A stretch of 64,000 nt of DNA, from assembly GCA_965200925.1 (NCBI GenBank), contig OZ241738.1:806001-870000 (forward strand), read 5' to 3'. The position numbers and the translations under genes were made by a program. Of the stretch, positions 18,014 through 25,046 are shown piece by piece; positions within the stretch are counted from its first letter, which is position 1, and each line of letters starts with the position of its first letter. The stretch comes from WTGU01 sp965200925. GTDB lineage: Bacteria > Pseudomonadota > Alphaproteobacteria > UBA828. A model generated the notes under the pieces. That model did not search any database. It was not told the DNA's origin and worked only from the letters and a program-made list of their open reading frames with translations.

Positions 18014-18067
18014 GAGTATGTCAACGGCGTGTCCCGGTTCAGGACATATGAGGAGGAGTAGGACAAG

Positions 18068-19537
18068 ATGAGAGCCATCGCCATATGCGCGCTGCTCACC
18101 GCCGGCGCGCTGGTTCTGCTCGCCGCGCCGCCGGCGTGGGCGCAGGCCGAAACGGCGGCCCAGCTGGCGGACGAAATCCAGGCGCTGCGAAGCGAATACG
18201 AAGAGCGCATCCGCGCGCTCGAGAAGCAGCTCGCCGAGATCCGGGCGCAATCCACCGCGCCCTCGGCGGCGCCGGCGCAGCGCCGTGCCGCGACGACCGA
18301 CAACGCCTTCAACCCGGCGATCGGCGTCGTCCTCGACGGGCGGGCCGCGTCGTTTTCTGCCGACGAATCGGACATCCCCGGCTTCCGGCTCGGCCATCAC
18401 GGAGAGCGCGGCGACGAGGGCCTGAGCCTGGGGCACACCGAAGCGACCCTGTCGAGCAACGTCGACGACAAGTTCCACGGCGCGCTCACGCTCGGAATCG
18501 GCGCGCATGCGGGCGAGGCGACCGAACTCGATCTGGAGGAGGTCTATATCCGCACCCTGCCCGGCGCCGGATTGCCCGACGGGCTGCGGATCAAGGCCGG
18601 GCGCGCGCTGTGGACCCTGGGCTACCTGAACGAACTGCACGCGCATGGCGACGATTTCGCCGACCGCCCGCTGCCTTACCGGGTCTATCTGGACAACCAC
18701 TGGAACGACGACGGCGTGGAGCTTTCGTGGGTCCTGCCCACGGACTTTTACGCCGAGGCCGGCGGCGGAGTCTTTCGTGGCGACGATCTGCCGTTCGGCG
18801 GGTCGGAAGACGGCGTCGACGCGATCTCGGGCTGGGCCCGGATCGGCGGCGACATCGGCGCGAATTCGGCGTGGCGCATCGGCGCCTACGTGCTCGACGG
18901 CGCGTCGCGCAACCGCGCCGGCGGCGGCCACGACCACGGCGGCCACGGCCACGGCGGCGAAGACGAACACGCCGGGGAGCATGAGCACGAAGAGGACGAA
19001 CACGACGAACACGCCGGGGAGCATGAGGACGACGAGCACGGAGAGGGCGAACATGAGACGTTCGCACATGCGGACTTCCTGACCCGCGGCGCGTTCACCG
19101 GCGACGGGCGGCTTTGGGGCGCCGACATCCGCTACACGTGGGCGCCCACGGGCAACCTGCGTGAAAGCGAGCTCATCCTCCAGGGGGAGTATTTCCAGCT
19201 TGAGGAGGAGGGGCTTTACGCTCTGGCGGGCGAAGACGGAGAGACGCACAGTGAACGGCTCGACGGCTCCAGCTCGGGTTGGTACGTGCAGGCGGTCTAC
19301 AAGTTCCTGCCGCGCTGGCGCGTGGGCACGCGCTACGCCCGGCTCGAGCCGCCGGACTCGGCGGAGATCGCCCACTCCCCTTACGCCATCGGGGTCATGG
19401 GCGACTGGACGAACAGTGAGTTCGGGCGCATCCGCGCGCAATACAACCGCGAGGCGTTCGCCGACGGCGATCATGACGACCAGTTCATTCTGCAATACGT
19501 CATGAGCCTCGGCGCGCACGCCGCGCACGCGTTCTGA
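18068..19537 (+). CDS. His-rich outer-membrane porin of a zinc-type uptake locus
   Basis: A 489-residue protein with a signal peptide (LLTAGALVLLAAPPAWAQ), a short coiled coil at ~30-60 (ADEIQALRSEYEERIRALEKQL) that probably trimerises or anchors to peptidoglycan, then a porin-like beta-barrel ending in F (AAHAF). A loop at ~residues 283-335 is dominated by His, Asp and Glu (HDHGGHGHGG, then EHAGEHE units), an evident metal-binding stretch. It precedes znuA-like and znuB-like genes by 12 bases, so it probably passes zinc across the outer membrane. AGGAGGAG precedes the ATG. Zur control is suggested by the site at 17945. Confidence 0.82.
   Translation: MRAIAICALLTAGALVLLAAPPAWAQAETAAQLADEIQALRSEYEERIRALEKQLAEIRAQSTAPSAAPAQRRAATTDNAFNPAIGVVLDGRAASFSADESDIPGFRLGHHGERGDEGLSLGHTEATLSSNVDDKFHGALTLGIGAHAGEATELDLEEVYIRTLPGAGLPDGLRIKAGRALWTLGYLNELHAHGDDFADRPLPYRVYLDNHWNDDGVELSWVLPTDFYAEAGGGVFRGDDLPFGGSEDGVDAISGWARIGGDIGANSAWRIGAYVLDGASRNRAGGGHDHGGHGHGGEDEHAGEHEHEEDEHDEHAGEHEDDEHGEGEHETFAHADFLTRGAFTGDGRLWGADIRYTWAPTGNLRESELILQGEYFQLEEEGLYALAGEDGETHSERLDGSSSGWYVQAVYKFLPRWRVGTRYARLEPPDSAEIAHSPYAIGVMGDWTNSEFGRIRAQYNREAFADGDHDDQFILQYVMSLGAHAAHAF
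18963..19027 (+). repeat. 42-bp-period direct repeat encoding His/Glu-rich loop
   Basis: A 23-base string coding for EHAGEHE-type sequence occurs at 18963-18985 and again at 19005-19027, exactly 42 bases (14 codons) apart. The unit is in frame, so copy-number changes would lengthen or shorten the metal-binding loop without breaking the porin. Confidence 0.75.
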
Positions 19538-19549
19538 GGAGAACACGCG

Positions 19550-20479
19550 ATGAAGAGCAAGCTTTCGCCGGCGGCCCTCGCCGCCGTCGCGAGTGTCGTG
19601 GCGGGGGCGGTGCTGGCCGCCCCTGCCGCGGCGGAAGTCCGCGTCTTCGCGTGCGAGCCCGAATGGGCGGCGCTCGCCCAGGAGGTCGGCGGCGAGGACG
19701 TCGCCGTCCGGTCGGCGACGACCGCCCATCAGGACCCGCATCACATCCGGGCGCGGCCGAGCCTGATCGCCTGGATGCGCCGCGCCGACCTGGTGGTCTG
19801 CTCCGGCGCCGACCTGGAGGCCGGCTGGCTCCCCGTCCTGATGGAGCGCGGGGCGCCGCTGGCGGTTCAGCGCGGGCGGCCGGGGCACGTCATGGCGGCC
19901 GACCATCTCGAGGCACTGGACCGCCCCGAAACGCTCGACCGCGCCCAGGGTGATCTGCATCCGGGCGGGAACCCGCATTTCCACCTCGACCCGCGCAACA
20001 TGCTCGTGCTCGCCGACGTGCTGGCGGAGCGGCTGGCGCTCATCGACCCGGAGAACGCCGCCGCCTATGGCGGCCGGCGCGACTCCTTCGCGGCGCACTG
20101 GCGCCGGGCAATGACGGAATGGCAGGCGCGGACCGACCGCCTCGCCGGCATGCCGATCGTCGTCCATCACGAGTCCTGGGCGCACTTCCTGCACTGGGCG
20201 GGTCTGGAGCGCGCGGCGGCGTTGGAGCCGGTCCCCGGCGCGCCGCCGACCGTGAGCCATCTGGCGCGGGTTCTCGAACGGGTGGAGGAGACGGGCGCCA
20301 GGGCGATCCTGCGGGCGCCGTACGACCCCGCGGACGCGGCGGACTGGCTGGCGGAACGGACCGGGCTTCCGGTGCTGGCGCCGCCGTTCACGGTCGGCGG
20401 ACGCGAGGGCGTGGACGACCTGTTCGACCTGTTCGACGCCCTGCTCGCGTCGCTGGAGGAGATCGGGGATCGTCCCTGA
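19550..20479 (+). CDS. Zinc/manganese-type ABC substrate-binding protein (ZnuA-like)
   Basis: A 309-residue periplasmic protein with a signal peptide ending AAPAAAEV. It has cluster A-I metal-binder features: HQDPHHIRARPSLI near residue 65 (first His ligand), GNPHFHLDPRN near 145 (second His ligand), IVVHHESWAHFLHW near 205 (third His) and a distal Asp/Glu. The long His-rich loop of classical ZnuA is absent here; the preceding porin carries such a loop instead. It overlaps the permease gene by 4 bases. The specific metal is inferred as zinc from the porin and the putative Zur site; manganese cannot be excluded. Confidence 0.87.
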   Translation: MKSKLSPAALAAVASVVAGAVLAAPAAAEVRVFACEPEWAALAQEVGGEDVAVRSATTAHQDPHHIRARPSLIAWMRRADLVVCSGADLEAGWLPVLMERGAPLAVQRGRPGHVMAADHLEALDRPETLDRAQGDLHPGGNPHFHLDPRNMLVLADVLAERLALIDPENAAAYGGRRDSFAAHWRRAMTEWQARTDRLAGMPIVVHHESWAHFLHWAGLERAAALEPVPGAPPTVSHLARVLERVEETGARAILRAPYDPADAADWLAERTGLPVLAPPFTVGGREGVDDLFDLFDALLASLEEIGDRP

Positions 20480-21231
20480 CTGACGTCCTCGACATCGTAG
20501 CGCCCGCGCTGGCGGCGGGGCTGCTCGCCACCGCGGTCCACGCGCCGTTCGGGATCGAGGTCCTGCGGCGCGGGATCGTGTTCATCGATCTGGCGACGGC
20601 GCAGGTCGTGGGGCTCGCGCTCATCCTGCTCGGCCTGTGGCTGGAGGAGCCGTCGTGGATGGCACGGCAGGCGGCGGCGTTCGGCGCCGGGGTCGCGGCG
20701 GCGCTGTTCTTCCGCCGGTTCGAGCGCACCGCGCCGGCCGAACAGGAGGCGGTGATCGGCGGCGCTTTCGTCGTCGCCGCCTCCCTGGTCCTGCTGGTGC
20801 TGACGGGTGACCCGCATGGCGGCGAGGAGCTGCGGAGCGTTCTTTCGGGGCAGATTCTGTTCGTGTCGTGGCGCGACATCGCCATGTTCGTGCCGATCTA
20901 CGCCGCTGTCATCCTCCTGCGCCTCGCCGTTCCGGGCGCGCGAAGCGGGATGGGGTTCTTCGTCTCGTTCGCGCTCGTCGTCACGGCGTCGGTCCAGCTG
21001 GTGGGGGTGTACGTGGTGTTCGCGAGCCTGATTCTGCCGGCGCTCGCGGCGCGCTCCAGCGTAGATTACGCGCTGGGGCGGGCGCTGGCGAGCGGGGCGG
21101 CGGCGGTCGTGGCGGGAATCGCCCTCTCGACCGCCGCCGACCTGCCGGCGGGGCCGGTCCTGGTGACCTGCTTCGCCGTCTCGGCGGCGGCGACGCGGGC
21201 GATTTTCTGGCGCCGGGGCGCGGGCGCGTGA
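20476..21231 (+). CDS. Metal ABC transporter permease (ZnuB/MntB family)
   Basis: A ~251-residue ABC-3 family membrane protein with seven or eight hydrophobic helices. Family features include PFGIEVLRRGIVFIDLATAQ at the N-terminus, and ASVQLVGVYVVFASLILPALAA near residue 175. No ATG, GTG or TTG fits the expected N-terminus. The best start is CTG 20476, forming a CTGA overlap with the znuA-like stop, which implies translational coupling. No ATPase gene adjoins it, so the ATP-binding subunit must come from elsewhere in the genome. Downstream sequence is decayed. Confidence 0.85.
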   Translation: MTDVLDIVAPALAAGLLATAVHAPFGIEVLRRGIVFIDLATAQVVGLALILLGLWLEEPSWMARQAAAFGAGVAAALFFRRFERTAPAEQEAVIGGAFVVAASLVLLVLTGDPHGGEELRSVLSGQILFVSWRDIAMFVPIYAAVILLRLAVPGARSGMGFFVSFALVVTASVQLVGVYVVFASLILPALAARSSVDYALGRALASGAAAVVAGIALSTAADLPAGPVLVTCFAVSAAATRAIFWRRGAGA

Positions 21232-21237
21232 GCGCCG

Positions 21238-21427
21238 CACCTGACCGGTGATCTCGTCCAGCACCGTCAGCCTGAGATAGTTGGGGTTTTCGGGCGTCGC
21301 GACGTAGCGCCCGCCGGTCGCGGGTTCGGCGTCTTGAACACCGTCGCCGCGCCGCCGTGGCGGCTTTCATAGCGTTCGGGCCGGGAGAAATCCGTCGTGG
21401 GTCGGGCCGTCGCGACGCGCGCCCGCT
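21238..21427 (-). pseudogene. Remnant of DUF1111 gene joined to another coding fragment
   Basis: Bases 21323-21426 closely repeat 17699-17805 in the same orientation, about 105 bp with few differences and one codon fewer. On the minus strand they encode RPTTDFSRPERYESR and AATVFKTPN, i.e. residues ~50-80 of the DUF1111 protein, with no usable remainder. Bases 21322-21238 continue in a different frame with protein-like sequence (GGRYVATPENPNYLRLTVLD) of unknown family. The block has no intact start or end and is best read as the scar of a rearrangement next to the znuB-like gene. Confidence 0.72.
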
Positions 21428-21443
21428 CCGCCTCATGTCAGAT

Positions 21444-21463
21444 TGAAAATAGTTTGCATTCGC
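21444..21463 (+). promoter_or_regulatory. Fur-like iron box, copy 2
   Basis: TGAAAATAGTTTGCATTCGC, 92 bases before the LbtU-type porin start. It matches copy 1 with one change and sits 40 bases upstream of copy 3, so two repressor dimers could bind on nearly the same helical face. Confidence 0.6.
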
Positions 21464-21483
21464 TTTCGGTCTCATGCTAAGAT

Positions 21484-21503
21484 TGAAAATCGTTCGCATT
21501 CGC
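21484..21503 (+). promoter_or_regulatory. Fur-like iron box, copy 3
   Basis: TGAAAATCGTTCGCATTCGC, 32 bases before the porin ATG at 21536, in a position to overlap the transcription start. Its flanks (GATTG before and CGA...TGTGTCA after) are shared with copies 1 and 2, suggesting duplication of the whole promoter segment. Confidence 0.6.
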
Positions 21504-21535
21504 GAATGTGTCAGTGATGAAGAAGGAACCGACCG

Positions 21536-22702
21536 ATGAAATCGAGAACCTTGATCGTGGCGGGTCTCGCGGCGTTCGTCTGGCAGGCGCCGGCCTTGGC
21601 GCAGGAGTCCGTGGACGACCGCCTCTCCGGCCTGGAGCGGCGTATCAAGTATCTGGAGCAGCGGGTCGCCACCCAGGACGAGATGATCGTTGAGAAGGAC
21701 CGCCAGATCGCCGAACTGACGGGACGGGAGGACGCTTGGTTCGATGCCGTGGAGATCGGCGGGGTCATCGAGCTCGAGGCCGCCTATGCGAGCCATGGCG
21801 CCGATGATGCTCCCTACGAAGGCGATCCCTCCACGACGGCCGAGCTGGCCACGCTCGAACTCGGGATCGCCGCCCGGATTCACGACTGGGTCGGCGCCGA
21901 GATCGTCGTGAAGAACGACGATGAGGACGATATCGCGATCGATGAGACGTTCCTGACCATCGCGCCGCCGGAAGGGGCGTGGGCGCTCCAGACCGGGCGC
22001 TACGTCGTGCCCTTCGGTGTTTACGAAACCAACATGATCTCCGATCCCGTGACCCTCGATCTCGGCGAAACGGGCCAGGACGCCGTGATGTTCGCCGCCG
22101 AATCCGGCGGGCTCTACGGTTCCGCCTTCGCCTTTGACGGCGACCTGGAGCGCGGCGGTGACAACACGATCGACGGCTTCGGCGTCGCCCTCGGCTACGC
22201 GATGGAGATCGAGCGAGGGGGCGCGATCGATGCGAACCTCTCCTGGATCAACGATCTCGGCGAGTCGGACGGCTTCGAGATCGATCCCGCCGGCGCCGAC
22301 AACGTGCCGGGCTGGGCCGCGAGCGTCGTGCTGGGCTGGGGCGACGTCACGTTGATCGGCGAGTATCTGACGGCGCTGGACGGCTTCGAGGGCGACGGGA
22401 TCGAATTCGGCGACGCCGGTGCCGAGCCCTCGGCCTGGACGGCCGAGATCGCCTACGGGTTCGACCTCGGCGGCAGGGATGCGACGGCCGCCGTCGGTTA
22501 TCAGGGAACCAGCGAAGCGGTCGGCGACGCCGACTCCCTGGGTTTGCCCGAACGGCGCGCGCTCGTCGGGCTGTCAGCCGAGATGGCGGAGGGTGTCGCC
22601 CTGTCCGCCGAATGGAAGCGCGACGAAGATTACGGCGAGGCGGAGGGCGGGACCGGCAAGAGTGCCGACACCGTCACCGTCCAGCTCGCCGCCGAATTCT
22701 GA
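21536..22702 (+). CDS. LbtU family outer-membrane porin (siderophore/iron uptake)
   Basis: A 388-residue protein with a signal peptide (LIVAGLAAFVWQAPALAQ), a coiled coil at ~25-65 (DDRLSGLERRIKYLEQRV) and a beta-barrel domain with alternating segments such as GRYVVPFGVYETNMISDP and a C-terminal TVTVQLAAEF ending in Phe for BAM recognition. The pattern fits the LbtU siderophore-porin family named after the Legionella legiobactin receptor, which works without TonB. Two Fur-like sites precede it and an imelysin gene follows after 25 bases, consistent with iron import. Confidence 0.85.
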   Translation: MKSRTLIVAGLAAFVWQAPALAQESVDDRLSGLERRIKYLEQRVATQDEMIVEKDRQIAELTGREDAWFDAVEIGGVIELEAAYASHGADDAPYEGDPSTTAELATLELGIAARIHDWVGAEIVVKNDDEDDIAIDETFLTIAPPEGAWALQTGRYVVPFGVYETNMISDPVTLDLGETGQDAVMFAAESGGLYGSAFAFDGDLERGGDNTIDGFGVALGYAMEIERGGAIDANLSWINDLGESDGFEIDPAGADNVPGWAASVVLGWGDVTLIGEYLTALDGFEGDGIEFGDAGAEPSAWTAEIAYGFDLGGRDATAAVGYQGTSEAVGDADSLGLPERRALVGLSAEMAEGVALSAEWKRDEDYGEAEGGTGKSADTVTVQLAAEF

Positions 22703-22727
22703 TCACCCGCACCGAGGAGACAGTTCG

Positions 22728-23987
22728 ATGAAGAGACTCGTCATGGCCGCGATGGCCCTGTCGATCCTGTCGGCACCGGCGTTCGCCGCGCCGTCGGAAC
22801 GCGAGGTGCTGTCGCACTACGCCGCGATGGCGCACGCCAAATACGAAGATTCGCTCGTGGCCGCGCACGGCCTGCAAGAGGCCGTCGACCGCCTGATTGC
22901 CGCCCCGACGGAGGCGACCCTCGCGGCGGCGCGGGCGGCCTGGACGGCGGCGCGCGTTCCCTACCAGCAGAGCGAGGTCTATCGCTTCGGCAACGCCATC
23001 GTCGACGACTGGGAGGGCAAGGTGAACGCCTGGCCCCTCGACGAAGGGCTGATCGACTACGTCGCGGCGAGCTACGGCGCCGAATCGGAGGAGAACCCGG
23101 CCTACCGGGCCAACATCGTCGCCAGCCCTTCCGTCGCCTTCGCCGGCGAGACCATCGACGCCCGGGTCATCGACAAGGCCCTGCTCGAAGCGTTGCACGA
23201 ACTCGGCGGCGTGGAGGCGAACGTCACGACCGGCTATCACGCCGTGGAGTTCCTCCTCTGGGGCCAGGACCTGAACGGCACCGGCCCCGGCGCCGGACAG
23301 CGGCCGGCGAGCGACTTCGACCCGGCCAATTGTTCCTGGGGCAATTGCGACCGGCGCGCGGCCTATCTGAAGGCCGCCACCGACCTCCTGGTCGACGATC
23401 TGGCCTGGATGACCGCCCAGTGGGCGCCCGGCGGCGGCGCTCGCGAAGGGCTGCTCGAGGGGGCTGCGGAAAAGGGACTCGCCGCCATCGTGACCGGCAT
23501 GGGCAGCCTCTCCTACGGGGAGCTCGCCGGGGAGCGCATGAAGCTCGGTCTCCTCCTGCACGACCCGGAGGAGGAGCACGATTGCTTCAGCGACAACACC
23601 CATTATTCGCACTATTACGACGCCCTCGGCATCCGCAACGTCTATCTCGGCGCGTACCGGCGCATCGACGGCACGGTGGTGAAGGGGCCGAGCCTCTCGG
23701 ACCTCGTGGCGGCCGCAGCACCGGACGTCGACAGCGCCTTGCGCGGGCAGCTGGACGCCACGATCGCGGCCATGGAGGCGATCGTGAAGAGCGCGGAAGG
23801 CGGCGAAGCCTACGATCAGATGATCGCCGAAGGCAACGGCGCCGGCAACGCCCGGGTGCAGGCGGCCATCGACGCCTTGACGGCGCAGACCGGCGGGATC
23901 GAACGGGCCGTCGCCGCGCTGCGACTGGCGAAGGTCGCCTTCGAAGGGTCGGACAGCCTCGACGATCCCGAGGCGGTCTTCGAGTGA
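22728..23987 (+). CDS. Imelysin family iron-regulated periplasmic protein
   Basis: A 419-residue protein with a signal peptide (VMAAMALSILSAPAFAA) and the intact GxHxxE motif in GYHAVEFLLWGQDLNG (~residue 175), plus the family sequences AWTAARVPYQQSEVYRFGN and CFSDNTHYSHYYDALGIRN. It is the classical iron-regulated protein A/imelysin type, unlike the paralogue at 15.3-16.4 kb that has lost the His. It probably receives iron from the LbtU-type porin encoded 25 bases upstream. GAGGAGACAG precedes the ATG. The gene ends at a strong hairpin that also faces the convergent molybdoenzyme genes. Confidence 0.92.
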   Translation: MKRLVMAAMALSILSAPAFAAPSEREVLSHYAAMAHAKYEDSLVAAHGLQEAVDRLIAAPTEATLAAARAAWTAARVPYQQSEVYRFGNAIVDDWEGKVNAWPLDEGLIDYVAASYGAESEENPAYRANIVASPSVAFAGETIDARVIDKALLEALHELGGVEANVTTGYHAVEFLLWGQDLNGTGPGAGQRPASDFDPANCSWGNCDRRAAYLKAATDLLVDDLAWMTAQWAPGGGAREGLLEGAAEKGLAAIVTGMGSLSYGELAGERMKLGLLLHDPEEEHDCFSDNTHYSHYYDALGIRNVYLGAYRRIDGTVVKGPSLSDLVAAAAPDVDSALRGQLDATIAAMEAIVKSAEGGEAYDQMIAEGNGAGNARVQAAIDALTAQTGGIERAVAALRLAKVAFEGSDSLDDPEAVFE

Positions 23988-23996
23988 CACGCCTCG

Positions 23997-24028
23997 CCGG
24001 TGCGCGGGCCTCCGGGCCCGCGCACCGG
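23997..24028. terminator. Bidirectional hairpin between convergent genes
   Basis: Perfect 14-bp inverted repeat CCGGTGCGCGGGCC / GGCCCGCGCACCGG with a 4-base loop TCCG, located in the 48-base gap between the imelysin stop (23987) and the stop of the convergent molybdopterin gene (24036). No T-run follows on either side, so termination strength is uncertain, but position and symmetry fit a shared terminator. Confidence 0.65.
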
Positions 24029-24035
24029 GTGGCTG

Positions 24036-25043
24036 TCAGGCGCAGGTTTCCTTCTCTTCGAGGGCGCGCAGCACGACTTCGGGTGTCACGGGAATCTCGG
24101 TGATGCGCACGCCGAGGGCGTCGTTGATGGCGTTGACGATGGCCGGGATCGGCCCGTTGGTCACCATCTCGCCGACGCCCTTGCCGCCGTAGGGGCCGCT
24201 GGCGGCGGGGAATTCCAGCACCTCGCATTTGACTTCAGGCATCTCCGCCGGGCCCGGTTGCAGGTAGGCCTGGAAGTCGGTCGGGGCCGGGTCGAGTGCC
24301 GGGTAGGCGGGGGCGGTCGTCTCGTAGAGTGCGTGGCCGATCCCCATCCAGGCGCCGCCGACGATCTGGCCTTTGACGAGCGCCGGGTTCACCTGCTGGC
24401 CGACCTCGTACACGCTCTTGACGGAGAGCACGTCGACCATCCCCGTCTCCGTATCGACCTCGACCTCGACGACGGTGCAGGCATGCGCCTGGGTCGAATC
24501 CGGATCACAGGCGCCGGTCTCCGGGTCCATGCCGCTCGGCGGCTTCAGGAAGGCACCGCGCCCGGCGATCGTCTTGCCGTGGGCGAAATGCGCGGCGCCG
24601 GCGACCTCGCCGACCGTGACCGATTTCTCGGCCACCCCTTTCACGTGGATGTTGCCCGTGCCATCGGTTTCCAGGTCGTCCGGACTCGCCTCGAGCATGT
24701 CGCCCGCGACCTCGAGCATCGCCTTGCGCGCCTCCCGCGCCGCCATCATCACCGCGTTGCCGGCGCGATGGGTGGTCCGGCTCGCGAAGGTGCCCGTGCA
24801 GTGCGGCCCGGTGTCGGTGTCGGCGGTCTCGACCGTGACGCTTTCGAACGGCACGCCCAGGGTCTCCGCCGCGATCTGCGCGAGCACGGTCCTGAGCCCC
24901 TGGCCCAGGTCGACGCTCGCCATGGTGACGACGAAATCGCCGGCCGGCGTCGCGTGGATCAGTGACTGCGTGGGATCGCCGCCGAGATGCATCCCCGTCG
25001 GATAGTTGACGGCCGCGAGGCCGGTTCCCCGGAGTTTCGCCAT
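24036..25043 (-). CDS. Molybdenum hydroxylase, molybdopterin subunit C-terminal half (NdhM-like)
   Basis: A 335-residue protein equal to the C-terminal half of xanthine-dehydrogenase-family molybdopterin subunits. It carries the cofactor motifs VDLGQGLRTVLAQIAAE, CTGTFASRTTHRAGNAV and the active-site Glu region GGKGVGEMVTNGPIPA. The start ATG lies one codon after the TGA that ends the preceding gene, in the same frame; AAAGG sits 12-16 bases upstream. Two-part molybdopterin subunits are known in nicotinate dehydrogenase (NdhL/NdhM) of Eubacterium barkeri, with similar sizes. The substrate is probably an N-heterocycle or aldehyde; this cannot be narrowed from sequence. Confidence 0.85.
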   Translation of the reverse strand: MAKLRGTGLAAVNYPTGMHLGGDPTQSLIHATPAGDFVVTMASVDLGQGLRTVLAQIAAETLGVPFESVTVETADTDTGPHCTGTFASRTTHRAGNAVMMAAREARKAMLEVAGDMLEASPDDLETDGTGNIHVKGVAEKSVTVGEVAGAAHFAHGKTIAGRGAFLKPPSGMDPETGACDPDSTQAHACTVVEVEVDTETGMVDVLSVKSVYEVGQQVNPALVKGQIVGGAWMGIGHALYETTAPAYPALDPAPTDFQAYLQPGPAEMPEVKCEVLEFPAASGPYGGKGVGEMVTNGPIPAIVNAINDALGVRITEIPVTPEVVLRALEEKETCA

Positions 25044-25046
25044 CGC

